Assembly: GCA_022821965.1 (NCBI GenBank)
Contig: JAJECN010000052.1
Coordinates: forward strand, 1-41,072
From: Candidatus Poribacteria bacterium
GTDB lineage: Bacteria; Poribacteria; WGA-4E; WGA-3G
Direction of reading: 5' to 3'
Length of the DNA stretch: 41,072 nt
A model generated the notes under the pieces. The model had not been told where the DNA came from, did no database searches, and saw only the letters and a program-made list of their open reading frames with translations. The position numbers were made by a program, and so were the translations under genes. This document shows positions 24,168 to 32,694 of this stretch, piece after piece. Numbering within the stretch: position 1 is the first letter of the stretch; the number at the start of each line of letters is the position of its first letter.

Positions 24168-24833
24168 ATGACTAAATCTATTGTTATAAGTATGTTCCTG
24201 CTCACACTTCTGATAGGTTTGAGTGCTTTTGCGGGAACCCCAATAGAGTGGGGAAAGTGGAAGGAAGGGGAACTCCTCCTCGAAAACCACAGTTTTGAGG
24301 AGGACTTAGCCGCTTGGGGTTTAGAGGACGGTGCCTGCTGCAACCGAGGCGGACTCTATACGATGGAAATCGATAAGAAAAATCCGCAACACGGAAAACA
24401 GTCGCTTAAAGTTATCGGGCATAAAGCCACAGGTACCGCTTGGCATGCGAAGGTTAGGCAAAAGGATGCCTCAATGAAATCCGGTGAGACGTACACCGTG
24501 ATTTTTTGGGCGCGTTCCGAGAAACCACGCGAGGTGCAACTGAGCGTTCAGATGCAACACGATCCCTGGACTTTCTATCAAGGCGGTGCGATAAATTTAG
24601 TAGGTCCGGAATGGACGGAGTATCACATTACCTTCAATTCAAATGCCGACGTTGAAAGAGACATGTGGGTAGGACTTTCGATCGCTCAATCCGATGTCGA
24701 TTTCTGGATTGATAACTTTCGATACTTTGAAGGTAAACCCGAAGACGATCTGAACCGAGATACACCGTTCCCTGTTGATGCCAGAGAAAAATTGGCGACC
24801 CAATGGAGCGCGATTAAGGCGGATCGGTTCTAA
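24168..24833 (+). CDS. secreted carbohydrate-binding-module-like protein
   Basis: This 221-residue protein has a signal peptide (KSIVISMFLLTLLIGLSAFAG, AxA-like cleavage near 24). It then has a beta-sandwich of the CBM4/9 (CenC) type: LLLENHSFEEDLAAWGLE, HGKQSLKVIGH, GETYTVIFWARSEKPREVQL, WTEYHITFNS and VDFWIDNFRYFE. These modules bind glycans and are often attached to glycoside hydrolases, but this one stands alone with a short charged tail. ATG 24168 is preceded by AAAGGAG. It likely shares a transcript with the gene before it and ends at a clear terminator. Confidence 0.85.
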   Translation: MTKSIVISMFLLTLLIGLSAFAGTPIEWGKWKEGELLLENHSFEEDLAAWGLEDGACCNRGGLYTMEIDKKNPQHGKQSLKVIGHKATGTAWHAKVRQKDASMKSGETYTVIFWARSEKPREVQLSVQMQHDPWTFYQGGAINLVGPEWTEYHITFNSNADVERDMWVGLSIAQSDVDFWIDNFRYFEGKPEDDLNRDTPFPVDAREKLATQWSAIKADRF

Positions 24834-24857
24834 AAACGCTCTTTTGATTTTTTTGAG

Positions 24858-24888
24858 GCGCGGTCTTTCGACCGCGCTATATTTTTTT
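24858..24888 (+). terminator. intrinsic terminator
   Basis: An 8-bp GC-rich stem, GCGCGGTC / GACCGCGC (24858-24865 / 24870-24877) with a TTTC loop, is followed by TATATTTTTTT. Outer bases CGCTCTTT and AAAGAGCG also pair. It serves the plus-strand gene ending at 24833. Confidence 0.9.
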
Positions 24889-24944
24889 AAAGAGCGAACT
24901 GAACTGCGGAATTTTGCCTTTACAGTGCCTTGCTGTCTTTGCAA

Positions 24945-25853
24945 TTACTCGTCGCAAAGTATCTCATAGTAAACTTTCGCATTATTGTGTGGTAAATCAT
25001 TTATGAGTCTACAATAAGAGAACGTTTCAACATCTGATTGGATTACGTGACTTCTGAGTGTCGAAAGGTTGGTTTTAAGTTTTTCCCACTTGTCATATAA
25101 TTTCAAGCGGCGAAGTCCGGAGGCTGATCGATGATCAGGATTTTGGTACACGAAACACATTTTATCATGATTGTATTTCTTCATAATCCGAATGATGGTT
25201 TCAGATAAGTTATTAATATCCAATGTCGGACTCGAAAAAAAATAGCAAAAATTAAATACAATCTGTGCCCGATCACCGTTTTCAATGTACCTGTCCAACA
25301 ATCCGGGCAAATTATCGTCGTCGCGAATTAACTCAATTTTGTCAAAGAAAGGGTCCTTATACTGGTTGGTACCATATTTGTTGATTGCTGCTGCTTTATT
25401 AAGCATGGTTTGTGAACTATCAATTCCTAAATAAGCAATGTCGCGCTGTCCTGTAAAAGTTTGAAAAGCGATACCTGAAGTTAGTGGACCGCAACCGAAA
25501 TCAATGAATATAACTTTACTTTTTTCGCTCATCGGTGTGAGGCAATTCGTAAAAATGTGATAAGAACCAAAAAGGTGTCTGGGCATGTGATGAACACAAT
25601 AGATAGACACCTTGTCTTTCGGAAAATAATATTCATTAGACGATTTATCAAATGATACTTTATCGAAATCGCTCTGTCCTTGCCTCAGAATGCGCGCTAT
25701 ATCTTCCCAGTAGTATATTCTGTTATTTCTAACATCTACCGCCAATGTCGGTAGATCGTGCTCAAAAGGTTGTATTATCAGCTCTTCAAACAGATTCTTT
25801 AGACTTTCACCGGGTTCATAGTAGTTATCATAGGGGCGGTGGATGTAGGACAT
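24945..25853 (-). CDS. SAM-dependent methyltransferase-like protein, AT-rich, next to a MITE
   Basis: This is a 302-residue protein from ATG 25853. VIFIDFGCGPLTSGIAF is a SAM-binding motif I, followed by IAYLGIDSSQTMLNKA (acidic motif II). Later QIVFNFCYFFSSP and KMCFVYQNPDH fit the C-terminal half of a class I methyltransferase. Base composition is visibly more AT-rich than its neighbours, suggesting recent acquisition. The frame continues upstream through an ATG inside the MITE (25904). Neither that start nor 25853 has a good ribosome-binding site, so the native 5' end may have been lost or replaced when the element arrived. The substrate is unknown. Confidence 0.75.
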   Translation of the reverse strand: MSYIHRPYDNYYEPGESLKNLFEELIIQPFEHDLPTLAVDVRNNRIYYWEDIARILRQGQSDFDKVSFDKSSNEYYFPKDKVSIYCVHHMPRHLFGSYHIFTNCLTPMSEKSKVIFIDFGCGPLTSGIAFQTFTGQRDIAYLGIDSSQTMLNKAAAINKYGTNQYKDPFFDKIELIRDDDNLPGLLDRYIENGDRAQIVFNFCYFFSSPTLDINNLSETIIRIMKKYNHDKMCFVYQNPDHRSASGLRRLKLYDKWEKLKTNLSTLRSHVIQSDVETFSYCRLINDLPHNNAKVYYEILCDE

Positions 25854-25876
25854 ATTTTGGAGGTTTTCTTTTCGTA

Positions 25877-25995
25877 ATACCATTTCTGATTGAAATTGTA
25901 GCATAAACTTTTAGTTTGTGTTTTCCTTGTAGCATAGACTGTTAGTCTGTGCACCAAACGACGGTTAATGCGATATAAACTTTTAGAAATGGTAT
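25877..25995. mobile_element. MITE-like element A, copy 2 (119 bp)
   Basis: Same ends as 12822-12939: ATACCATTTCT at 25877-25887 and AGAAATGGTAT at 25985-25995, with near-identical interior. Both copies lie just upstream of a minus-strand gene, and both contain an ATG that opens in-frame into that gene (MLQFQSEMVLR in each case). Confidence 0.85.
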
Positions 25996-26018
25996 AAGAC
26001 TTGATCGGGAGATCAAGA

Positions 26019-27032
26019 TTACAGGCTGGCAACTAATTCTTCCTGATATGCAAAAAGGGCAGGGGTGCCACCTGTATGAAGGAAGATGACGGTTTCGTCG
26101 CGTCCGAACTTGCCCTGTTGGATATGATCAATCAGGCATGCCATTGCTTTAGCGGTATAGACGGGGTCAAGGAAGATACCTTCCGTTTTGGCAACGAGTT
26201 TGAGGGCATCAATACATTCCGGGGTGAGATAGCCGTAAGCCTGTCCAATATAGTCATCTGTATTCTGAATATCTGTGTCAGCGACGCGGGTGTCCAACCC
26301 CAAGAGATCGGCTGCATCGTTCGCAGCACTGCGGAGCCGTTCATGTTTATTCTCCCAAACAATGGGTGCAATACCAAACGGCTTCATTTTCATTTCAAGC
26401 GTCTTCGTCCCCAGAACAAGCCCCGCCTGTGTGCCACCTACGGAAGCAGTATAAATCCAATCCGCGTCAATACCCAACTGTTGTTGCTGTTCCGCAATTT
26501 CAGCGATGCACCATGTGAAAGCCACAGCCGCAAGCGCAGTGGAACGAGGCGATGCGACGACGTAAGGCTTCATCCCTTGTGCTTCTAAGTCTTTCGCTAA
26601 TTCGTATTTTACCACGTCTAACTCAGGTCCGAACGGAACATCGACAATTTCGACATCAACACCCGTCAAATTGTCTAACAGTAGATTGCCTTGAAGGATA
26701 CTCTTGTGGTCCCGAGCGAGACGCAAATAGCAGTTGAGTCCAAGTTTACCGCAAGCAGCAGCGGCTTGTCTACAGTGATTGGATTGCGATGCGGCACCGT
26801 GTACAATCGTATCTGCGCCTTGTGCGACAGCGTCCCCAAGCGTAAAAGTAAGCTGCCGTACCTTGTTTCCACCAAACGCTAAACCTGAGCAATCCTCGCG
26901 TTTCATAAAGATGCGCGGTCCACCAAGTACTTCAGAAAGTCGTGGGCACTCCTCAAGCGGCGTTGGAAAATGACCGAGGTCTACCTGCGGTATCTGTGCA
27001 ACCTTTTGAATCAAGCCTTCACTCATCATCAT
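26019..27032 (-). CDS. PLP-dependent D-cysteine desulfhydrase / ACC deaminase family
   Basis: This 337-residue protein belongs to the fold-type II PLP family that includes D-cysteine desulfhydrase and 1-aminocyclopropane-1-carboxylate deaminase. The PLP lysine is in FGGNKVRQL, preceded by IFMKREDCSGLA. The substrate loop GAASQSNHCRQAAAACGK and the C-terminal VIFLHTGGTPALFAY are typical. Reaction: release of pyruvate, ammonia and H2S from D-cysteine, or related beta-elimination. Substrate choice cannot be settled by eye. The frame opens at a GTG overlapping the upstream stop; ATG 27032 (GGAG 8 bases before) is preferred. It is coupled to the GrpE-like gene upstream. Confidence 0.9.
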   Translation of the reverse strand: MMMSEGLIQKVAQIPQVDLGHFPTPLEECPRLSEVLGGPRIFMKREDCSGLAFGGNKVRQLTFTLGDAVAQGADTIVHGAASQSNHCRQAAAACGKLGLNCYLRLARDHKSILQGNLLLDNLTGVDVEIVDVPFGPELDVVKYELAKDLEAQGMKPYVVASPRSTALAAVAFTWCIAEIAEQQQQLGIDADWIYTASVGGTQAGLVLGTKTLEMKMKPFGIAPIVWENKHERLRSAANDAADLLGLDTRVADTDIQNTDDYIGQAYGYLTPECIDALKLVAKTEGIFLDPVYTAKAMACLIDHIQQGKFGRDETVIFLHTGGTPALFAYQEELVASL

Positions 27033-27037
27033 TTTTT

Positions 27038-28630
27038 TCACTCCGCTTCAATGACAACAGCCATGTGGCTAACCCGTTTTCCGTCTTTGGACTGCAATCC
27101 CGGTGTGACGACTTCAACAATGGTTCCGGGCTCAAATTCACTAATGCAAGCACCTTTTACCTTATGATGATTCGGCGATACTTCTGTTTCCCCAACTTTA
27201 ATGGGCATCACTTCAGAATCAACGAGATCTAAGAACCAAGTAAGGCGTTTGGGCAACTCGTTTCCTTGCAGACTCTTCGCGACCTCAACGAAAAGAAAAT
27301 CGCGTACAAACTCAGTGAGGAACTTTTTAAAGATAAGCACCTCAATCTTTGAAGCATGTTTCTTCTCTTGCTCAGTTAGTTTCTTCTTGAAACGTTGGAG
27401 ATAAGCATCACATTCACTCTGAATTTTCTCTAAATCGCTCTGGCTTGCGGCGAGAAGATCTGGAAACAGTGTTGGAGAAGGCGTAGAAACACCGCGCGTC
27501 TGCTTGAGGGTTCGTCTGAGCCGCGTATTAATCTCATCGAGCGTTTGAACGAACTGTTCTGTTTCAGGCGTAGCACGCCCAACCTCCTTCTGCCAAGCAC
27601 TCACCTCAGTTACCATGAGATTAAGGAGTAAAACAGCGGTTTCCTCTTCACAGAGCGTCTCCGGGTCCCAATCAACAAGACTGAGTCCATATCCCTCGTT
27701 GTAATCTCTCTCTAACTTAGCGAGCTCATCCTGAAATTCGTTCTGGATGGCTTCACCTTTTTCTTGATAGTAAGCCTTGCCGCGTCTCCCACCAGCAGAA
27801 AGCCCCAACACCTGGACGAACTGTCCAAAGATTCCTTTCTCTTTCCGTTTTGAAGCTGCCCCCCGGGCAGTTGAGGAAGCGTTTTGTTCATTCACAATCG
27901 CTTGTGCTTTCTGTCGTTCTGCAAGCGCACTTGCAGGAAGAGTTGGAACCGTGATTTTGAACTCTAAGTTAGTATTTACATTAGGCAACAGGGTTTTGAC
28001 ACTCTGAATCGCCGGGATTTTGGTAGGGGCACGCACTGGAACGGATTCATCCTTCGGTACCTGTTCACTTTCCTGCGCATTCGGTGTCTGTTCACTTTCC
28101 TGCGCGACTGGTAGTGCTGCTTCTGGAAAAAGCGTTTCAGGAACACTCGGAACTTCTTCTTCTCGCTCGGTAGCACGTGGGACCACCGCTTCCTCAGTCT
28201 GTTGTGCCGCTGCGGTCTCGGGATCCTGAGTGGTCTGGTCATCATCGTCGCGGCGGTTCTCTGATAGAGGTGTTTCGCGTATAGACACAGTATCTTCTAC
28301 CGGTTCCTCCGCAGGTGATGCAGCTTTGAGCACTTCCAATTCTGCTAATATTTTTTCAACACGCGCAGAAATAGGATCTGCCTTATCAACAAAAAAAGTT
28401 AAGCGATATGCTTCGAGCACCTCCGTTGGAAGGCGAAACGAGACAGGCGAGCTGATCAGCTGAAACTGTTTCCAATTGGCGAGTCCACTCACGGCCAATT
28501 TCTGATACATCACACGCACTTGTCTTTCATCGTTAGTCAGGTTCCGGACTCCCATAACGGTGTAGGCACCATCAAAGCTAAACGATATTTCAAGATCTCT
28601 AAAACGACCTGTTACGCTGTTCCCTGACAT
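27038..28630 (-). CDS. unknown protein with GrpE-like C-terminal domain
   Basis: This is a 530-residue cytoplasmic protein. Residues 1-95 form an unrecognised beta-rich domain. Residues 110-210 are a Glu/Pro/Gln/Thr-rich disordered linker. Residues 235-470 are helical with coiled-coil character. The last 60 residues (PIKVGETEVSPNHHKVKG, then FEPGTIVEVVTPGLQSKDGK, VSHMAVVIE) resemble the beta-wing head of GrpE, the DnaK nucleotide exchange factor (pattern: P..hxxV, PGTVVxxxxxGY). It is far larger than GrpE (about 200 residues) and no DnaK gene is nearby. It may be an exchange factor for a specialised Hsp70 (inference). AAGGAG precedes the ATG. Confidence 0.65.
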   Translation of the reverse strand: MSGNSVTGRFRDLEISFSFDGAYTVMGVRNLTNDERQVRVMYQKLAVSGLANWKQFQLISSPVSFRLPTEVLEAYRLTFFVDKADPISARVEKILAELEVLKAASPAEEPVEDTVSIRETPLSENRRDDDDQTTQDPETAAAQQTEEAVVPRATEREEEVPSVPETLFPEAALPVAQESEQTPNAQESEQVPKDESVPVRAPTKIPAIQSVKTLLPNVNTNLEFKITVPTLPASALAERQKAQAIVNEQNASSTARGAASKRKEKGIFGQFVQVLGLSAGGRRGKAYYQEKGEAIQNEFQDELAKLERDYNEGYGLSLVDWDPETLCEEETAVLLLNLMVTEVSAWQKEVGRATPETEQFVQTLDEINTRLRRTLKQTRGVSTPSPTLFPDLLAASQSDLEKIQSECDAYLQRFKKKLTEQEKKHASKIEVLIFKKFLTEFVRDFLFVEVAKSLQGNELPKRLTWFLDLVDSEVMPIKVGETEVSPNHHKVKGACISEFEPGTIVEVVTPGLQSKDGKRVSHMAVVIEAE

Positions 28631-28830
28631 GTTATCTTTCTCCTTGCAAATCTCTCATATAAATTAAGACCGAACATAAATCTCTTGGACAATATGGAGT
28701 TAACTAACTCAACGTTTTTTGTCAATTTGCGTTACAAAGTTTTTTTCTTCGGTTATTTTCTGGATCAGAATTCAGGAGATTAGAGAGGTTCTTTGTTGCC
28801 CAAAATTTACGCAAAGCAACGATCGAAAGT

Positions 28831-31800
28831 TCACCGCCGGATAAACATCTTTCGCGTCGCATGGAAATCCCCAGCTTTAAGTGAATAAAAATATACGCCG
28901 CTCGCGACAGGTTCGCCTGCAGCATTACGCCCATCCCAATAGGCAGTATGCGAACCCGCTTTGCGGTAGCCGAGCGTTTTAGAATAGATACGCCGTCCCT
29001 GAGCATCGTAAATATAAAGCGAAACGTTCACATTTGAGGCTAATTCATACGGAATCCACGTTTCCGGATTAAATGGATTCGGGAAATTTTGACTTAAACG
29101 GTTGACTAATGTAGATTTAACTGCACTCGGTGTCCATTCAGATGGTGTCTGTTCTTCTACAGCAAGCGAGTAGCCTTCCGGATGTACACGAAAAATACGG
29201 AGTTGATAGAGATCCACAACATAGAGGGCATTCCCTATCAACTTCAATTCAAATGGAAACCGAAGTTCACGAAAACGAGAGGTAGATGTCAACGTCCGTG
29301 TGTCAATAACTTGGATGCTATCACTATCAAGTAGATAAAGATAGTTACCCCCTACTTTTACATCAATTGGGAGCGCATCATTTTCGTATACATCCGTCAA
29401 CCTCGGATCATTCGGTTCGGTCACATCAAGTACTAAAACGCCGACAGCACTGTCCAGTAGATAAGCCCGTTCATCTGCGAACGTAACGCCCGTTGCATTT
29501 CCTTGTGTTGCGTAACTTCCAATGAGGCGCGGGATTGTCGGTTCTGTAATGTCAAAGACATGCAGTCCTCCTTCAAGGGCAGCAATATAAGCGCGTGCAG
29601 GCGAATTCGCATCAACGACGACGCGATAGGCGCTCCCCGGCATGTCACGTCTGGATACAATTCTGCTCTGATGGGGAACCCTACTATCAACGACAATTAG
29701 GGATTCTGCGCAAAGGTAAGCATATCCGGCGTTCAAGGCAATGTCCGAAACGGATGCGGCTGTCGGAATATGCGCCACAACCGTATTTAAAGCGAGATTA
29801 ACAACGAACATCCCCGTCTCGGCAGCAAGGAAACCGTGTCCATCTTGGACACGAACTTTGGTGCAGCTGACAACATCAAGCCGATTTTCAGAGACGACAC
29901 CCTTCGCAGATAATGACAGTTTTTTTGTTACAGTACCCTGATAGGGGGTCGTAAATTCGATGGTCTTCAACCCACCAGTGCCGTTTGCGATATAGACAGT
30001 CGGTTCACCTGCTACTGCCTCTACAACATCAAGCCCATAAGCCGTGCCGCCAGATGCATATCGGTGCAACCACTTTGGCGATCCGTCTTCGCTAACATCA
30101 ATTGTTTGGATACCGCCCTTTCCATCAGCGACATAAGCGAGTGTCCCTTCAAGTACCACATCAGTTGCCTTACCAAACGTAGGCTGTGTGGAAATTCGTC
30201 GTGGCTGTTGTGGGTTACGCACGTTGATAACATGGAGTCCGGTTTGTTGGTCTGTAAGATAGACGGTGTCGTCATGAAACTGAATACCTGTTGCGAGTCC
30301 CGGTGTATTTAGGCGGAAATCCTCTTCGGGGTTTTGGGCATCCGTAATATCCACAACAATGAGGTTGCCTGAAGCAACATAGGCGTGTGCCACATTCCTT
30401 GTCTTTTCAATCTCATAGGCAGCGGCTAAAATTGGGACGACGCTCCGCACAACAAAATTGCCAAATGGACTTGGATCGAGAATAAAAAGTCCGTGTCTAT
30501 CATCACTGAAGTAAACGACATCATCATGGATCGTCACATTAATCGGTCTACCAGCAGTCCGAAAAAAACGTCGAGGGCGGGGTGTTTGCACGTTCTGAAC
30601 GTCTTGTAAGTTGAAAACAAGCAGGTCGCGTTCAATGTCAAGCACATATAGTTTGTCGTCAGCAACTCGAACCCTGTGTGCATTCGTGAATCCACCGAGC
30701 GTCTTTAGAATACTCGGATTGGTCGGTACGGAAGTATCAATAATCTGCACACCGGCAGCACTGTCAGCGACGTAAGCGGTGTCGCCCTCAACAGCGACAG
30801 ATCGCGCACGCCCGGGTGTGGCGATCTCACCGATTTGGATAGGTTGTGTCGGTTCTGCCAACGTGAAGATTTCAAGTCCCCAATCACTCGCTGCATAAAG
30901 ATATGACGCATCCGTACCCCCAATTTCAACATCGGTATAATCGCTTGCGAGATGAATTTGCGTCATCGGTTCAAGTTGTGTTATAGGTGTAAGATTCGAG
31001 GGCGAGACACTCGGTTGGGTAAGATTGCCGAGGGCGTAAGTGATAGCCTCAGGCACAGTATCTGACATACGTTGGCGTGGCGCGCCTATTCCGTCTTCAA
31101 CATTATTGGCGGCAGGTACATCTGCGATATAACGGAGTGTCTGCGGGGTATCTGCCGTTACCATTAGGACAATTTCGCCAGTACGCTGGAGTCCATCTTG
31201 GCGGATAAGTCCCCTGTTTTTCGTGTCAAATGGAACGGATGTAACAGCGGGGCGTCCGTTGGTTGGCAAGTAAAGGGTTGTCGCGTAGAGGTTTCCCGAA
31301 CCGCTCCCCATCACCGATATATCCAAGGTCTCTGGCAGATTCTTGAAAACAATATAGTGTGCACTCCACTGGTCAATAGGAATATTGTTCGCCTCGCTTG
31401 GGTAGTTGAAGATGCGCGGCATGACAGCACTCACCTTTCGGTCACGCAGCTCAGAATAGCCGAGCCGCCTGTTTTGTGCTTGTGTGTTCACCCAATTCGC
31501 GAGCCCCCAATTCAGAAAGACTTCAGGAAATCGGACATTTTTCCCAGTATCCACCAAGGCAGCATCAATAGCGTGTTCACCCAGTGCATCCGTCTCTATG
31601 ATACCGCGGATAAGTTCCGGTCCGCCATACTGCTCATAGAGATAGAGCATGAGCATGAAAGTCCCGCCGTAATAGGTATCTCTTGTGTTAGCATAAGCAA
31701 GCGAAACACTGGGGTTCGCCAGATAACCATCAACGAAAATATTGTGTACGGTGCCGTAGACCGCCCATTCAACAAAACTCGCTGTGCCTTCCTCTAACCA

Positions 31801-32418
31801 GCGCTGATCGGTGGTCCCACCGTTCTGAAACCAATTGATGAGATGTGCAAATTCATGTGCGAGACTACTATAAAAAGTATGTCGAGAACGTTCTCTGAAC
31901 TGGAAAACATCCATATAAAGCATCTCGCGCCGGTTGCTATTCGGTGCTGTCGGCACCTGATCGGCGGGCGCGAAATAACCGCCATAGTCCGCTCCAGAGT
32001 TGTTCATACCGACATCGTGCATCAGCAAAGTGATGCGGTTGTCCCTGTCGAGTCCGGGTTTCCATTCGGTTCCCATCCATTTCCGAACGCTCGGATAGAT
32101 ACGTGTATCAAATTCCTTTGCCACAGCAACTGCGTCGGCATCGGTGAACAACTCTCGCACAGAATTATCGACATAGACATAGAGATGTTCACTCTTTGCG
32201 ATACAGGTGGCTGTTACCTCTGTCTCTGGAATGTGAATAAAGAGCCGTTCTACGTGTCCAATCTGAACGGGTGCAGCAGGTGCAGCGGCAACCTCTTCAG
32301 GAGGGTGTTGCCCAAGGTGTTGTTGATGTAAAAGAGGTGTACCACATAGCCACGAATCAGCGGATACAAAACCGATAGCGAGAGCAAAAATGAGATTGAT
32401 TGATATTAAAAATTTCAT
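28831..32418 (-). CDS. secreted surface protein: HEFAH metallopeptidase-like domain, LVIVD beta-propellers, FlgD-like sorting tail
   Basis: This 1195-residue protein has an N-terminal signal peptide (KFLISINLIFALAIGFVSA). A zinc-peptidase-like domain follows (about 90-340) with H188-E-F-A-H192 and a downstream E in WLEEGTASF (209-210), as in gluzincin-type HExxH...E peptidases. From about 480 to 1075 there are many short repeats of the LVIVD type (for example GLFILDPS, GLHVINVRNPQQPRRI, GLHVFDITEPTIPRLI), expected to form beta-propellers. The tail (about 1105-1195) holds NFPNPFNPETWIPYEL, VSLYIYDAQGRRI, YWDGRNAAGEPVASGVYFY and a basic end, the FlgD-like type-IX-style sorting signal. It probably processes or binds extracellular polymers. 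Confidence 0.9.
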   Translation of the reverse strand: MKFLISINLIFALAIGFVSADSWLCGTPLLHQQHLGQHPPEEVAAAPAAPVQIGHVERLFIHIPETEVTATCIAKSEHLYVYVDNSVRELFTDADAVAVAKEFDTRIYPSVRKWMGTEWKPGLDRDNRITLLMHDVGMNNSGADYGGYFAPADQVPTAPNSNRREMLYMDVFQFRERSRHTFYSSLAHEFAHLINWFQNGGTTDQRWLEEGTASFVEWAVYGTVHNIFVDGYLANPSVSLAYANTRDTYYGGTFMLMLYLYEQYGGPELIRGIIETDALGEHAIDAALVDTGKNVRFPEVFLNWGLANWVNTQAQNRRLGYSELRDRKVSAVMPRIFNYPSEANNIPIDQWSAHYIVFKNLPETLDISVMGSGSGNLYATTLYLPTNGRPAVTSVPFDTKNRGLIRQDGLQRTGEIVLMVTADTPQTLRYIADVPAANNVEDGIGAPRQRMSDTVPEAITYALGNLTQPSVSPSNLTPITQLEPMTQIHLASDYTDVEIGGTDASYLYAASDWGLEIFTLAEPTQPIQIGEIATPGRARSVAVEGDTAYVADSAAGVQIIDTSVPTNPSILKTLGGFTNAHRVRVADDKLYVLDIERDLLVFNLQDVQNVQTPRPRRFFRTAGRPINVTIHDDVVYFSDDRHGLFILDPSPFGNFVVRSVVPILAAAYEIEKTRNVAHAYVASGNLIVVDITDAQNPEEDFRLNTPGLATGIQFHDDTVYLTDQQTGLHVINVRNPQQPRRISTQPTFGKATDVVLEGTLAYVADGKGGIQTIDVSEDGSPKWLHRYASGGTAYGLDVVEAVAGEPTVYIANGTGGLKTIEFTTPYQGTVTKKLSLSAKGVVSENRLDVVSCTKVRVQDGHGFLAAETGMFVVNLALNTVVAHIPTAASVSDIALNAGYAYLCAESLIVVDSRVPHQSRIVSRRDMPGSAYRVVVDANSPARAYIAALEGGLHVFDITEPTIPRLIGSYATQGNATGVTFADERAYLLDSAVGVLVLDVTEPNDPRLTDVYENDALPIDVKVGGNYLYLLDSDSIQVIDTRTLTSTSRFRELRFPFELKLIGNALYVVDLYQLRIFRVHPEGYSLAVEEQTPSEWTPSAVKSTLVNRLSQNFPNPFNPETWIPYELASNVNVSLYIYDAQGRRIYSKTLGYRKAGSHTAYWDGRNAAGEPVASGVYFYSLKAGDFHATRKMFIRR

Positions 32419-32455
32419 CTGAAGCGTCCAAACTTGCGTAAATTCTATTTATCTT

Positions 32456-32577
32456 AGGACTTACGCATACTGCTCTTTTGTAGCATAAACTTTTAGTTTG
32501 TGTTTCCACCAGAACGCTGTGTTTTCCGAAAAATCGCATCTGACAGAACCGGTTACAGTCAAAATTGCGTAAGTCCT
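32456..32577. mobile_element. MITE-like element B (122 bp, 12-bp perfect TIRs)
   Basis: The ends AGGACTTACGCA (32456-32467) and TGCGTAAGTCCT (32566-32577) are exact inverted repeats. The interior carries TAGCATAAACTTTTAGTTTG, a hairpin unit shared with MITE A, but is otherwise different. It has no coding capacity. It lies in the divergent gap between the surface protein and the oxidoreductase at 32695. A fragment of its end sequence occurs at 12946-12954. Confidence 0.8.
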
Positions 32578-32630
32578 GTATCTATTTTACAATAGTTATA
32601 TCGAAAATTCAATTGAGATTGGAAATTCGC

Positions 32631-32659
32631 TTTACAGACCAAAATACCTCTGCTATACT
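32631..32659 (+). promoter_or_regulatory. sigma70 promoter for the oxidoreductase-selenoprotein pair
   Basis: TTTACA (32631-32636), a 17-base spacer and TATACT (32654-32659) match 10 of 12 consensus positions. The start is near 32666. The -10 box covers the first ATG of the open frame at 32659, which confirms that translation begins at 32695. Confidence 0.75.
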
Positions 32660-32694
32660 TGCATCATAAAAAATATCAAAAGGGAGAAATCTCA

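Noticed and set aside
28690-28725. Promoter with TTGACA on the minus strand ahead of the GrpE-like gene
   Set aside because: The -35 box is perfect but no acceptable -10 hexamer lies 16-18 bases downstream.
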